DNA from: Gammaproteobacteria bacterium RIFOXYD12_FULL_61_37
GTDB lineage: Bacteria > Pseudomonadota > Gammaproteobacteria > Chromatiales > Chromatiaceae
Reading direction: 5' to 3'
Assembly: GCA_001801995.1 (NCBI GenBank)
Contig: MGZB01000012.1
Location: 1 to 64,000, forward strand
DNA: 64,000 nucleotides
Shown: one piece after another, positions 50,633-59,700 of the stretch
Numbering within the stretch: the first letter of the stretch is position 1
Layout of the letters: every line of letters begins with the position of its first letter
The notes under the pieces: generated by a model
Databases searched by the model: none
What the model was told of the DNA's origin: nothing
What the model saw: only the letters and a program-made list of their open reading frames with translations
Translations under genes and position numbers: made by a program

Positions 50633-50720
50633 GTAGGGATGCCCGTTACCGGGCACCCTCGCCACAGACCCGGACGTGCGGTTTTCCCACATCCGGTTCC
50701 TCGGTTGTACTCGCTTCGCA
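50633..50720 (-). mobile_element. Group II intron 3' end (domains V and VI)
   Basis: On the minus strand a 34-nt hairpin reads gaaccggatgtgg, loop gaaa, accgcacgtccgggtc, matching the shape of bacterial intron domain V. A second hairpin (GGGTGCCCG, GTAA, CGGGCATCCC) in the place of domain VI follows, and the element ends CCCTAC near 50633. No reverse transcriptase/maturase coding sequence is found upstream within reach, so this is a remnant or an ORF-less intron whose 5' end I could not place. Confidence 0.6.
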
Positions 50721-50831
50721 CAAGGCGTGACCTCAAGCGTACACGTTGCGTTTTACCCCAACCACTATGCGAGGCGGATGGATCAGGCCACGTTTGACCG
50801 CTCGCCAGAACACCTCCCATGTGAAGCTGTT

Positions 50832-50899
50832 GGAGGGTACGGAGGGTCAGTTCTCGCCCTGGGAGGGTATTGGGAGGGTACGGAGGGTCAGTTCTCGCC
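50832..50899. repeat. 27-bp direct repeat, 41-bp period
   Basis: The 27-base string starting ggagggtacggagggtcagt is present at 50832-50858 and again, identically, at 50873-50899. The unit itself contains GGAGGGT twice. It lies within the presumed intron remnant. Confidence 0.8.
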
Positions 50900-51054
50900 T
50901 TGTAACCCCGTCCGACTGATTTTTCGACACAGCCCTTGTGCAACTCGCCCCGGCATCCTTGCCTAAATCCATCCTGGCTCCCTACCTCTGAAATTCCAAC
51001 GCCACCCAAAGTGAGGCCCGAAGCCGGTAGCCGGGCTCGCGAGATGGCCAGGTA

Positions 51055-51072
51055 AATTTCTCAGGCTAATCC
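51055..51072 (+). repeat. Island-flanking direct repeat, right copy
   Basis: AATTTCTCAGGCTAATCC, identical to 48447-48464. It lies just past the lytic transglycosylase stop codon; the similarity with the left copy continues into the last codons of that gene. Confidence 0.65.
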
Positions 51073-51076
51073 GGCA

Positions 51077-53704
51077 TTAAGGGCGTGAAGCGCTACGTTG
51101 GGATTTGTCCTTGGAGGAGCGGCCCGGAACCGGTCTGAAGGCCGAAACCTTCAGGTCGTACTTGCCCGGCTTTTTGGCCCGGACGACCTGTTCCGGCTTG
51201 CGCTCGGTCTTGGATTGCTTCGGGCCGGGCTTGCCGGAGATCTTCTCCACCACCGGGATCTTTACCACCGTTCCGCGCGGTAGCGCGCTTTCTATCTCCA
51301 GGTCCGGGTTGTATTGGCGCAGCAGCCAGAGGGGGAGATCGTAGCGCCTGATGGCAAGCCACCAGAGGCTGTCGCCATTGGATATGCGATGTTCGCGCGT
51401 GGCGGCTATGCGATAGCGGTTGAAGAAGCTGGATTGCATGGCGTCGTGATAGGCGCGGCGCTTTTGTTCGAAGGACTTCTTGTTCACCTTGGCGAACACC
51501 AGGCGCATCCGGTGGCCGATCGCCAGGGTGAAGCGGCGGCCATTGGCCTTCTTCAGCCGGTCGGCGGGTATATCCAGCCAAGCGGAATAGTGGCCCAGGG
51601 TCTCGGCCGCCTGGACCTCGATGGTGCCGTCGTCGGCTACGCGGTAGTCGGAGGGATCGGCCGTCTGTTGCGGTTCTTCTTCCTTTGCCTCCGGCTCCTC
51701 GTTCGCCACCTTCTCCTTGCCGGTGGCGAGCTTGGGCTTGGACTCCGCTTCCGGCTTTGGTTGCTCCTTGGCGATTTCGGGGTTATTCGGGGCCTTCTCT
51801 GCCACCGCCTCCTGCTTTCCGGTCAACGGGTTCAGATCGGCGGGAGCGGGTTTTTCCGGCTCTTCCTCTGCGGGGCGGTCCTTGTCGGCGATCTCAGGGT
51901 TATTGGGGGACGGCTCGGAAGCGGTCTCCTGTTTGTTCGCCAATTCATTCAGATCGGCGGGGTTGGGCTTTTCCGGCTCAGCCTTGGCCGATTCGGCGGC
52001 GGGCTGCGCTTGGGCGGGCCTTTTCTCACCGGCTGGGCTTGCAGCCTTGTTGGCGGCAAGGATGACGGCATCTTCAGGCTTGATATCGGCCATCACCGGG
52101 GGCGCCTTTTCCGGTGTGCCTCCAGCCGTTTCCTGCCCCTGCGGCAGGGCGTCGGGCGCCGGCTGTTTTCCGCCGGGAAGGCGCAAGGTCTGGCCCACTC
52201 GTATGCGGTTATTCTTCCCGAGCGGATTCATGGCGATCAGTTCGGCGGTGCTGATGCCATATTTCCCGGCGATGGTGGACAGGGTATCCCCGGCTTTCAC
52301 CTTGTGGGATATATCGGGCTTTTGCTCGCTGGAACCGGATTCCTGCTCGGCCAGGCGCAACTTCTCGGCAACGGCGGCCAGGTCATATTCGGGCGGCAGA
52401 ACGACGCGGTAACCCTTGGGGATGTATTTGCTGCCGCTCCAGACCGAGATTTGTAGGACGGGGTTGTGTTTTTGCAGCACCTCCTGTTCCAGTCCCAGGG
52501 ACTTGGCCAGGGAATCTGCGGGCATGAATGCGTTCAGTTCAAGCCCGGAGGGCTCGGCAGGCGGGCGCGGGTGCAAAGCCGGGAAATACCGGCGGGGATG
52601 GTCGGAGACCTCCAGGGCCGCCAGGAAGGAGGTGTAGAAATTGCGGGAGGCGAATCCCAGACCACGGTTTCCCTTCGAGCGGCCGACGATCTCGCCGATA
52701 TCCTTGGTGGAAAACCGCTTCGTCAAGCTGTATACGCCGGACAGCCCGTGGTTGTATGCGGTCAGCGCCAGGGGCCAGCTTCTGAGGACCGAGTGGTTGT
52801 GCTTCAGCAGTTGAGCCGCCGCCTCGCTGGCCTTGAAGGGGTCGAAACGCTCATCCATCAACTCATCGACGCGCATGTACCGGCGCCCGGTGGCCGGCAT
52901 GAACTGCCAAAGACCGGCCGCCCCGGCATGGGATACGACACGCGGATGAAAGGAGGATTCCACATGGGGAAGCGCGGCCAGTTCGCGGGGAAGCTTTTGC
53001 TCTTCCAGCGTCTCCAGGATGTGGGAACGCCAGGCCGCCGAGCGGTTCAGTCCGTGCAGGAATCTGTCCGATTGCCCGCGCTGGAACCGAATCCGTTCGG
53101 CAGCGGCCTTCAGGGCGGAAGGCTCCCCGCCCCAGATCGCGAGCAACCGCTGCTCGTCGCAATTCAAATCCTCACGCTTGCCCTTCGCCAGACCCCAGAG
53201 CAGATTGCGGAAATAGGACAGATTCCGCTCGATGACCGGTTCCGGCATGGGGTCGAAGTTGAGGTCCAGCATCGAATAGACGACATCCATGTGCAGATTG
53301 TCATGAATGAGCCCGCCCCGAGTGTCCACATCGCTATAGATCCGGGTCCAGAACGCAACGGCCGGCCCCAGGTTGGCCGGGATCGGGAAGAGATTCTCGT
53401 CCCGATCGGGCGCCTTGAAGATCTCCTCCACCGAGAGGGTCGTATCTTCCGTAGGGGCCTCGGCCTTCTCCGCCTCCTCGGACAACTCCTCGGGGGTCGC
53501 CGGCTCTTCCGCCGCCAGCCTTTCGGGTTCCGGGGCATCCGCCTTCGGCTCCTCAATGCGCGCAGCCTCCGGCTCAGTGCTGGAAGGCTCAGTCACCGGT
53601 GCTTCGGCCAGCAGCTTTTCGACGGAGGGTATCGCAACCAGGATCGCGCCACCCGTCAGCAGCACCACAAAAAGCAGGAATAACGCCCGCATGCCCCGTC
53701 CCAT
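51077..53704 (-). CDS. MltD-like lytic transglycosylase with LysM domains
   Basis: An 875-aa envelope enzyme that cleaves peptidoglycan glycan strands. An N-terminal membrane anchor (ALFLLFVVLLTGGAILVAI) is followed by an acidic Pro/Glu/Ala linker, the SLT catalytic domain (about 215-370) with Glu249 in LPHVESSFHP and GLWQFMP at 264-270, a LysM near 470-515 (KVKAGDTLSTIAGKYGIS), a second Pro/Glu-rich linker with two copies of an about 40-residue unit (PADLN, KQE, NNPEIA), and a C-terminal LysM-like part (RISNGDSLWWLAIRRYDLP). It is much longer than E. coli MltD (about 450 aa) because of the linkers. Transcribed alone. Confidence 0.87.
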   Translation of the reverse strand: MGRGMRALFLLFVVLLTGGAILVAIPSVEKLLAEAPVTEPSSTEPEAARIEEPKADAPEPERLAAEEPATPEELSEEAEKAEAPTEDTTLSVEEIFKAPDRDENLFPIPANLGPAVAFWTRIYSDVDTRGGLIHDNLHMDVVYSMLDLNFDPMPEPVIERNLSYFRNLLWGLAKGKREDLNCDEQRLLAIWGGEPSALKAAAERIRFQRGQSDRFLHGLNRSAAWRSHILETLEEQKLPRELAALPHVESSFHPRVVSHAGAAGLWQFMPATGRRYMRVDELMDERFDPFKASEAAAQLLKHNHSVLRSWPLALTAYNHGLSGVYSLTKRFSTKDIGEIVGRSKGNRGLGFASRNFYTSFLAALEVSDHPRRYFPALHPRPPAEPSGLELNAFMPADSLAKSLGLEQEVLQKHNPVLQISVWSGSKYIPKGYRVVLPPEYDLAAVAEKLRLAEQESGSSEQKPDISHKVKAGDTLSTIAGKYGISTAELIAMNPLGKNNRIRVGQTLRLPGGKQPAPDALPQGQETAGGTPEKAPPVMADIKPEDAVILAANKAASPAGEKRPAQAQPAAESAKAEPEKPNPADLNELANKQETASEPSPNNPEIADKDRPAEEEPEKPAPADLNPLTGKQEAVAEKAPNNPEIAKEQPKPEAESKPKLATGKEKVANEEPEAKEEEPQQTADPSDYRVADDGTIEVQAAETLGHYSAWLDIPADRLKKANGRRFTLAIGHRMRLVFAKVNKKSFEQKRRAYHDAMQSSFFNRYRIAATREHRISNGDSLWWLAIRRYDLPLWLLRQYNPDLEIESALPRGTVVKIPVVEKISGKPGPKQSKTERKPEQVVRAKKPGKYDLKVSAFRPVPGRSSKDKSQRSASRP

Positions 53705-53928
53705 CCGTCTTTATGAAAAAAACCGGCGCGGCGTCGAACGCCGCGCATATTCATCCCCGCACCCAGGGCAATTGTTGACCATAAATCCCATGCCAACAAG
53801 CCTCAACGAGCGTAAATAAAAACCATTGTCCTGGCTCGGAGGCTGTAAAGCGGTGGCGGCAGCGGCTTGGCCGGGGGAATAGGTTGCTCTATGCTGCGGG
53901 GGATCAACCAAACCCTCAGGGAGGAAAT

Positions 53929-54603
53929 ATGGCAATCAGCGATTGGCCGGAAGGCGAGAGACCCAGGGAAAGGCTGTTGCAGCGGGGCGCGGCGGCCCTT
54001 TCCGACGCCGAGCTGCTGGCGATCTTCCTGCGCACCGGGGTCAAGGGAAAATCGGCGGTGGATCTGGCCAGGGAGCTGTTGGCCGCGTTTGGCGGTCTGC
54101 GGGGTTTGCTCAAGGCGGACCAGAAGAGCTTTTGCAGCCACCTGGGCCTGGGCGAGGCGAAGTACACCCAGCTTCAGGCCGTCCTGGAGATGGGGCGGCG
54201 GCACCTGGGCGAATCCCTGGAACGGGGCGATGTCATGGACTCCCCCGGCGCGACCCGGCGTTACCTCATGTCCCGTCTGCGGGAATACCCCCAGGAGGTC
54301 TTCGCCGCCCTCTTCCTCGACAACCGGCATCGGGTCATCCAGTTCGAGGAGCTGTTCCGCGGCACCATCGACGGCGCCTCGGTCCACCCCCGCGAGGTGG
54401 TGCGGCGCTCTCTGGCCCACAACGCCGCCGCCCTCATCATCGCTCACAATCACCCTTCCGGCGTGGCTGAACCCAGCCGCGCCGACATCGACATCACCCA
54501 GCGCCTGCGCGACGCCCTTGCCCTGGTGGATGTCCGTCTGCTCGATCATCTGGTGATCGGTGACCAGGAGATCGTCTCCTTGGCGGAGAAAGGGGTTATC
54601 TAA
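53929..54603 (+). CDS. radC: RadC/JAB-domain protein
   Basis: A 224-aa protein of the RadC (DUF2466) family. The helix-hairpin-helix part (about 1-75) is followed by a JAMM/MPN domain with the metal motif [22 protein letters not shown] 53929 follows GGAGGAAAT; the 15 extra upstream codons in the frame are rejected. The name radC is historical and a repair role is not supported in E. coli; its function remains open. It is complete and stands in front of the phosphatase gene. Confidence 0.93.
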   Translation: MAISDWPEGERPRERLLQRGAAALSDAELLAIFLRTGVKGKSAVDLARELLAAFGGLRGLLKADQKSFCSHLGLGEAKYTQLQAVLEMGRRHLGESLERGDVMDSPGATRRYLMSRLREYPQEVFAALFLDNRHRVIQFEELFRGTIDGASVHPREVVRRSLAHNAAALIIAHNHPSGVAEPSRADIDITQRLRDALALVDVRLLDHLVIGDQEIVSLAEKGVI

Positions 54604-54694
54604 GGGCTCGTAAGGAAATAGGCTGTTTTGTTATGGTCTATGCTCACAAAATCGCGGACAGTACTGGAATTTCAGGATCAATTCGGAGTTGGCG

Positions 54695-55573
54695 ATGTTC
54701 AGCGCCTGGCCGTTTTTTCATCCGGTTCTGGAGGCGGCGGCCCGTAGCGAGACCGGTCCCCGCCCGGAGAATCAGGACAATTATCTGATCATCCGGGGCG
54801 AAGGCGAGGCCGAGTATCTGCGCGAGGGCCGTCCCCATCGCCTGCGAGTACCCCGCTGGCCACGCCGCCACTGGCGCCTTTGTCTCATGGATGGCATGGG
54901 CGGCCATGCCCACGGGCGGGAGTTTGCCGCCTCGGTGGCCGAGGCCTTGCTGTCCGAGCCCTTCGCACCCCGTTCACCGCGCCGGCGGCGGGAACGGCTG
55001 GAAGCGATCCATCAAGAGCTGCATGGGCGTTGGCACCAGGGCGCCGAGAGTCCGGGGAGCACCCTGGTCTGGATCGATATTCAGCCCAACGGACTGGCCC
55101 ATCTCGCCCAGGTTGGCGACAGCCGGGCCTTTCTCTGGCGCGAGGGTTCCTGGCAACGGCTGACCCAGGACCACACCCCGGCAGAATTCCAGTGGCGCGA
55201 CGGTGATCCGATAGAGGGAGGGCAGCCCCCCCGGAACGTCATTACCCAGGCGCTGGGCTACGGCTCCTTTGGACTGATCCGGGACCCGTCCGGCGAAAAA
55301 CCGGCGGCCTACTCGGAGCGCCTGCGGTTGGATTTGGCCGATGAACTTCCCCCGGACAAGCAGGAACACGCCGACCTTGCAACGATCCAACTCAGGCGTG
55401 GCGATAGCCTGCTGCTGGCGAGCGACGGACTTTGGAGCGGGGAGGAGAAGGAGCCCTGGCTCCAGCTCCGGACCGAGGGCAAGCTGCACGAGCGCTTGCG
55501 CGAACTCCTCTGGGGGGTGCTGAGGAAGGGCGCGGAGGACAATCTGACGGCCGTTGCCTGCCGTTTAACGTAA
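54695..55573 (+). CDS. PP2C-family protein serine/threonine phosphatase
   Basis: A 292-aa PPM/PP2C phosphatase. Motifs are in order: RPENQDNYLI, LMDGMGGHAHG, STLVWIDIQ, LAQVGDSRAFLW, LLASDGLW, and GAEDNLTAVAC at the end, which supply the Mn/Mg-binding aspartates. ATG 54695 has GGAG at a 6-base distance. The kinase gene follows 75 bases later, so the pair forms a reversible phosphorylation module. Their targets are unknown. Confidence 0.9.
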   Translation: MFSAWPFFHPVLEAAARSETGPRPENQDNYLIIRGEGEAEYLREGRPHRLRVPRWPRRHWRLCLMDGMGGHAHGREFAASVAEALLSEPFAPRSPRRRRERLEAIHQELHGRWHQGAESPGSTLVWIDIQPNGLAHLAQVGDSRAFLWREGSWQRLTQDHTPAEFQWRDGDPIEGGQPPRNVITQALGYGSFGLIRDPSGEKPAAYSERLRLDLADELPPDKQEHADLATIQLRRGDSLLLASDGLWSGEEKEPWLQLRTEGKLHERLRELLWGVLRKGAEDNLTAVACRLT

Positions 55574-55648
55574 TTAACGGGGAACAATGGGGCGTCGCCC
55601 TATGCCATTCGGACACCCGTCTGCCAGTGATTAAACCGAGGTCTTTGG

Positions 55649-57472
55649 ATGAACAGCTACAGTCAAACCCTGCCGTTGAACGAGTTGCTCGGCACCCGGT
55701 ATCGCATCCAGGCGGTGTTGGGCGAAGGGGGCTTCGGCATTACCTATAAGGCGTGGGATGAGAAACTCAAGCGCCCGGTGGTGATCAAGGAGTATCTGCC
55801 GGGGGAGATGGGCGCCAGGGACAGAGATACGCTGCGCGTTCTCCCCCGCACTCAACGGGAGGAGAGTTTCAGATACGGTCTGGAGCGCTATCTGGACGAG
55901 GCCGTCACCCTGGCCCGTTTCAAGCACCCGAATATTGTACAGATTCACGACTTTTTCGAGGCCAACGGCACGGCCTATATCGTGATGGAGTTCGAGGAGG
56001 GCGAGACCCTGGCCGAGCGCCTCAAGGCGCGCGGCGGCTCCTTGTCCGGCCCCGAGATTCTCGCCCTGCTGGTTCCCTTGCTCCAGGGATTGCGGCAGGT
56101 CCACGAGGCCGGGCTGCTGCACCGGGATATCAAGCCCGGCAATATCTTTCTGCGCAAGCAGGGCGGGCCGCTGCTGATCGATTTCGGTTCCGCGCGCCAG
56201 GCGCTGGGGGAAAAGAGCCGGAACCTGTCGGCCATCGTCAGCCAGGGCTATGCCCCGCCGGAGCAGTACAGCACGCGCGGCAGGCAGGGTCCCTACAGCG
56301 ACCTTTACGCCATCGGCGCCGTGCTCTACGAGGCCATTACCGGCCAAGCGCCCGTCGAATCGGTGGACCGCAGTCACGAGATCATGAGCGGAGCGGCCGA
56401 TCCTTTGATCCCGGCGGCAACGGCTGGGCTTGGGAAGGCGCCTGCCTGGCTGCTCACGCTTACCGGTCGGATGCTGGCCATCTCCTCCAAGGATCGCCCC
56501 CAGGACTGTGACGAGGTGCTCCAGGCGATCCAGGCCCAGGGCGTGGCTTTGGCTGATGCGCCAGCCAGGCGGCCGTCCGCTCCGGCGGCCAACAAGACGC
56601 GATTGGTATCGGAAGAGGAGAGATTCAATGCCTCTCTGGCGGGCGGGGGCGGACGCCGTGCCTGGCTCCTGGTCATGTTGCTGCTGGTTCCCGCCGTTGG
56701 GGTTTTGGCCTACCTGGGCTGGCAGGGCCAATGGGCCGGGAGCGGCAAAAGGGAGGCCGGGATCGTTCAGCCGATGATCCCTGTGGGATCAACTGCCCAG
56801 GTGGGCACTCCAGCCCAAATTCCGCAGACACCGGCCTCCTCTCCGGTGGTTCCCAAGCCGGAGCCGGTAGCGCAGACACCCGCACCAATCGCACCCGCAC
56901 CGGAACCCGCCGCACCTAAGCCGGAACCTCCCGTGCCCGCGACCGGCCAGCTCCAGGTCAGCGTCAATGTGGTCAGTGCCACCGTCAAGCTGGATGGGGC
57001 TGTGGCCGGGCGGGCGGGGTCCGGCGCACCCTTCATGAGTGAGGCCATGAGCAGCGGGGAGCATCGCGTCGAGGTCACTGCCGATGGCTTTCCACCCTGG
57101 CAGGGACGCGCCGGGGTGAGGCCCGGCGAGTGGACGCGCGTGGCCGTGGAGTTCAAGACGGAGGAGAGGCCGGAGACAAGGGCTCCGTCCCCCGCCCCGG
57201 AACCGCCCGTCGCGCCGCCCCGCAACGATCCTACCGTTGCACGGTGCGAGCGTTATGCCGCCGAGGATGAGATACCGCCCATCGAGAGGAAGGAATACGT
57301 CAGAAAATGCATCTCCGCTTTGGGCCGCAAGAGAGAAGGGCCAGCTCGTCAGGAACCCGCCGCGAACGGTGTCCGCGCCCGTTGCGAGCGCTACGCCCAA
57401 GATGACGGAATCCCGGCCTCCGAAAGGGAGCGGTATGTCCGTCAATGTATCGCCTCTTTGGGCGAAAGGTGA
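55649..57472 (+). CDS. Membrane Ser/Thr protein kinase with PEGA-like domain and twin Cys repeats
   Basis: A 607-aa Hanks-type kinase. The catalytic domain occupies about 16-285: GEGGFG at 25-30, Lys47, HRDIKPGN from 158, DFG at 178-180, and APPEQY. A membrane helix lies near 335-358, then a Pro-rich linker, a PEGA-like domain (about 430-505, LDGAVAGRAGSG, HRVEVTADGFPPW), and two C-terminal copies of a unit of about 36 residues, RCERYAAEDEIPPIERKEYV and RCERYAQDDGIPASERERYV, each closed by a second Cys. The extracytoplasmic part probably senses or binds the envelope. The Cys spacing recalls PsiF repeats (unverified). Confidence 0.88.
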   Translation: MNSYSQTLPLNELLGTRYRIQAVLGEGGFGITYKAWDEKLKRPVVIKEYLPGEMGARDRDTLRVLPRTQREESFRYGLERYLDEAVTLARFKHPNIVQIHDFFEANGTAYIVMEFEEGETLAERLKARGGSLSGPEILALLVPLLQGLRQVHEAGLLHRDIKPGNIFLRKQGGPLLIDFGSARQALGEKSRNLSAIVSQGYAPPEQYSTRGRQGPYSDLYAIGAVLYEAITGQAPVESVDRSHEIMSGAADPLIPAATAGLGKAPAWLLTLTGRMLAISSKDRPQDCDEVLQAIQAQGVALADAPARRPSAPAANKTRLVSEEERFNASLAGGGGRRAWLLVMLLLVPAVGVLAYLGWQGQWAGSGKREAGIVQPMIPVGSTAQVGTPAQIPQTPASSPVVPKPEPVAQTPAPIAPAPEPAAPKPEPPVPATGQLQVSVNVVSATVKLDGAVAGRAGSGAPFMSEAMSSGEHRVEVTADGFPPWQGRAGVRPGEWTRVAVEFKTEERPETRAPSPAPEPPVAPPRNDPTVARCERYAAEDEIPPIERKEYVRKCISALGRKREGPARQEPAANGVRARCERYAQDDGIPASERERYVRQCIASLGER

Positions 57473-57575
57473 TGGTCCGTAAAACATGAACCTCGCAGTT
57501 TCTCAAAAGCTGCGTGATTAACCCCCCGTGCCTTTGGTAGACTCCCGCGTTTCCCCGAACATCCCGAAGACTGAT

Positions 57576-58694
57576 ATGTCACTGAATTCCATCGAAGAGA
57601 TTATTGAGGACCTGCGCCAGGGCAAAATGGTCGTCATCATGGACGACGAAGACAGGGAGAACGAGGGCGACCTGCTGATGGCGGCCGAGGCGGCGACGCC
57701 TGCGGCCATCAACTTCATGGCGACCCACGGTCGCGGCCTGATTTGCCTGACCCTGGAGAAGGAGCGCTGCCGCCAGTTACGCCTGCCCCTGATGGTCGAG
57801 ACCGACGATGCCCTGGCCTCAACCAATTTCACCGTCTCCATCGAGGCCGCCGAGGGGGTGACCACAGGAATCTCGGCCGCCGACCGGGCCACCACCGTGC
57901 TGGCTGCCGTGAACAAGGACGCCAGGCCGGAAGATCTCATTCAGCCGGGCCATATCTTTCCGCTGATGGCACAGCCCGGCGGGGTGTTGGTCCGCGCCGG
58001 CCATACGGAGGCGGGTTGCGATTTGGCGCGTCTGGCCGGCAAGGTTCCCGCCTCTGTGATCGTCGAGATCCTCAACGAGGACGGCACCATGGCGCGGCGT
58101 CCCGATCTGGAGGTATTTGCCGAGAAGCACGGCCTGAAGATCGGCACCATCGCCGACTTGATCCACTACCGGGTGAGTAACGAACAGACCATCGAACGGC
58201 TCAACGAATGTCTCCTGCCGACCGAATACGGTGATTTCCGGCTGGTGGCCTATCAGGACATCGTCGATCAGGAGTTGCATCTGGCCCTGGTGATGGGCGA
58301 ACCCAGCCCCGATAAGCCCACCCTGGTCAGGGTTCATATGCAGAATACTATCTGCGATCTCTTCGCCAGCACCCACAAGGAGCGGAGCTGGCCCCTGAGC
58401 CGCGCCATGGCGCAAGTGTCGCGGGAGGGCGAGGGGGTTATCGTGGTGCTGCGCAATCATGATTCCGCCCGCGAGATCGTGCATCGCATTGCCGAGCTGG
58501 GGTTACAGGAAATGGAGCAGAAGACAAACCCACCTATCGAGGAGCCGCACAAGGTGTTGCGCACCTATGGCGTCGGTGCGCAGATCCTCGCGGACCTGGG
58601 GGTGCGCAAGCTGCGTGTGCTGAGTACACCCAAGAGCCTGCACGGTATCTCCGGTTTCGACATGGAGATAGTGGGTTACGTCGAGCCGGAGTAG
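57576..58694 (+). CDS. ribBA: RibB with degenerate RibA-like C-terminal domain (RibBX type)
   Basis: A 372-aa protein. The N-terminal 200 residues are 3,4-dihydroxy-2-butanone-4-phosphate synthase: [12 protein letters not shown] at 23-34, [22 protein letters not shown] near 142. The C-terminal half aligns with GTP cyclohydrolase II but lacks the three zinc cysteines: where RibA has the SECLTGD and RCDCG stretches, this protein has [20 protein letters not shown]. It therefore very probably makes only the butanone phosphate, and a separate ribA is needed elsewhere. Start ATG 57576; ribH follows. Confidence 0.88.
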   Translation: MSLNSIEEIIEDLRQGKMVVIMDDEDRENEGDLLMAAEAATPAAINFMATHGRGLICLTLEKERCRQLRLPLMVETDDALASTNFTVSIEAAEGVTTGISAADRATTVLAAVNKDARPEDLIQPGHIFPLMAQPGGVLVRAGHTEAGCDLARLAGKVPASVIVEILNEDGTMARRPDLEVFAEKHGLKIGTIADLIHYRVSNEQTIERLNECLLPTEYGDFRLVAYQDIVDQELHLALVMGEPSPDKPTLVRVHMQNTICDLFASTHKERSWPLSRAMAQVSREGEGVIVVLRNHDSAREIVHRIAELGLQEMEQKTNPPIEEPHKVLRTYGVGAQILADLGVRKLRVLSTPKSLHGISGFDMEIVGYVEPE

Positions 58695-58755
58695 GCTGAG
58701 GCTTGAGGCTTGGAGCGGAGAAACTCCGGTCTCCAGCCTAAAAAAATTCATCAAC
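58694..58755. other. Hairpin between ribBA and ribH
   Basis: AGGCTTGGAG pairs roughly with CTCCAGCCT around an inner CGGAG/CTCCG stem, followed by AAAAAAA. On the plus strand there is no U-run, so read-through to ribH is expected. On the minus strand it would act as a terminator. No FMN riboswitch was found in front of ribBA or ribH. Confidence 0.4.
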
Positions 58756-58767
58756 AGGGGTTCACCA

Positions 58768-59235
58768 ATGAGCATTACAACCATCGAAGGCGATCTGCGG
58801 GTCGAGAAGGCCAAGTTCTGTCTGGTCGTGGCGCGTTTCAACAGCTTCATCGTCGACAGTCTGGTCGCCGGCGCCATCGATACCCTGGTGCGGCACGGCG
58901 CCAAGCCCGAGGACATCACCAAGGTCTATGTCCCCGGTGCCTACGAGATGCCTCTGGCACTGGAAAGGATTGCCGCCAAGGGCGGTTATGACGCCATTAT
59001 CGCCCTGGGCGCGGTGATCCGGGGCGGCACGCCCCATTTCGATTTCGTGGCCGGGGAGTGCGTCAAAGGCATGGCCCAGGTGATGCTGAAATATCAGGTG
59101 CCCGTCTCCTTCGGCGTGCTGACGGTCGATACCATCGAACAGGCCATCGAGCGGGCCGGGACCAAGGCCGGCAACAAGGGCGGCGAAGCGGCCCTGGCCG
59201 CCGTGGAGATGGTCAATCTGCTGCGGCGGATCTGA
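58768..59235 (+). CDS. ribH: 6,7-dimethyl-8-ribityllumazine synthase
   Basis: A 155-aa riboflavin enzyme that joins the butanone phosphate and the ribitylaminouracil. Conserved features: [52 protein letters not shown], and [20 protein letters not shown] near the end. Its length is normal. It sits 4 bases before nusB, the conserved ribH-nusB pair of proteobacteria. Confidence 0.97.
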   Translation: MSITTIEGDLRVEKAKFCLVVARFNSFIVDSLVAGAIDTLVRHGAKPEDITKVYVPGAYEMPLALERIAAKGGYDAIIALGAVIRGGTPHFDFVAGECVKGMAQVMLKYQVPVSFGVLTVDTIEQAIERAGTKAGNKGGEAALAAVEMVNLLRRI

Positions 59236-59239
59236 CCCC

Positions 59240-59656
59240 ATGAGCCAACGTCGCCACAAGGCGCGCACACTCGCGATGCAGGCCATCTACCAATGGCAGT
59301 TGACCGGCGACAATCTGGGCGATATCTGCAACCAGTTCCTCGAACGGGAGGACTCCAAGACCTTCAACAGCGGCTTCTTCCGGGAACTGATGCACGGGGT
59401 GCCTATGAACCTGAAAGAGGTGGACGCCGCGCTGGGGCCGGCGCTGGATCGCTCCGTGGAGAGCCTTGATCCGGTCGAGCGAGCCATCGTCCGGCTCGGT
59501 ACCTATGAATTGATGCGCCACCCCGAGGTCCCCTACCGGGTGGTGATCAACGAATGGGTTGAGGTGGACAAGGACTACGGATCGGAACAGGGCCACAAGT
59601 TCGTCAATGGCGTCCTCGACAAACTGTCCCGGCAAATGCGGACGTTGGAGAATTGA
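59240..59656 (+). CDS. nusB: Transcription antitermination factor NusB
   Basis: A 138-aa all-helical RNA-binding protein that, with NusE, binds boxA in rRNA operons. Recognisable parts are the N-terminal RRHKARTLAMQAIYQWQLTG and the C-terminal PYRVVINEWVEVDKDYG plus KFVNGVLDKLSRQ. It follows ribH by 4 bases and precedes thiL by 44, a standard order. Confidence 0.96.
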   Translation: MSQRRHKARTLAMQAIYQWQLTGDNLGDICNQFLEREDSKTFNSGFFRELMHGVPMNLKEVDAALGPALDRSVESLDPVERAIVRLGTYELMRHPEVPYRVVINEWVEVDKDYGSEQGHKFVNGVLDKLSRQMRTLEN

Positions 59657-59700
59657 GGCAGAAGACGGGGCTCTTCCCCATGATTGGTTAGGCTTTGCGC

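Noticed and set aside
57473-58767. FMN riboswitch in front of ribBA or ribH
   Set aside because: None of the conserved RFN stem sequences are present in either short leader; only a simple hairpin lies before ribH.
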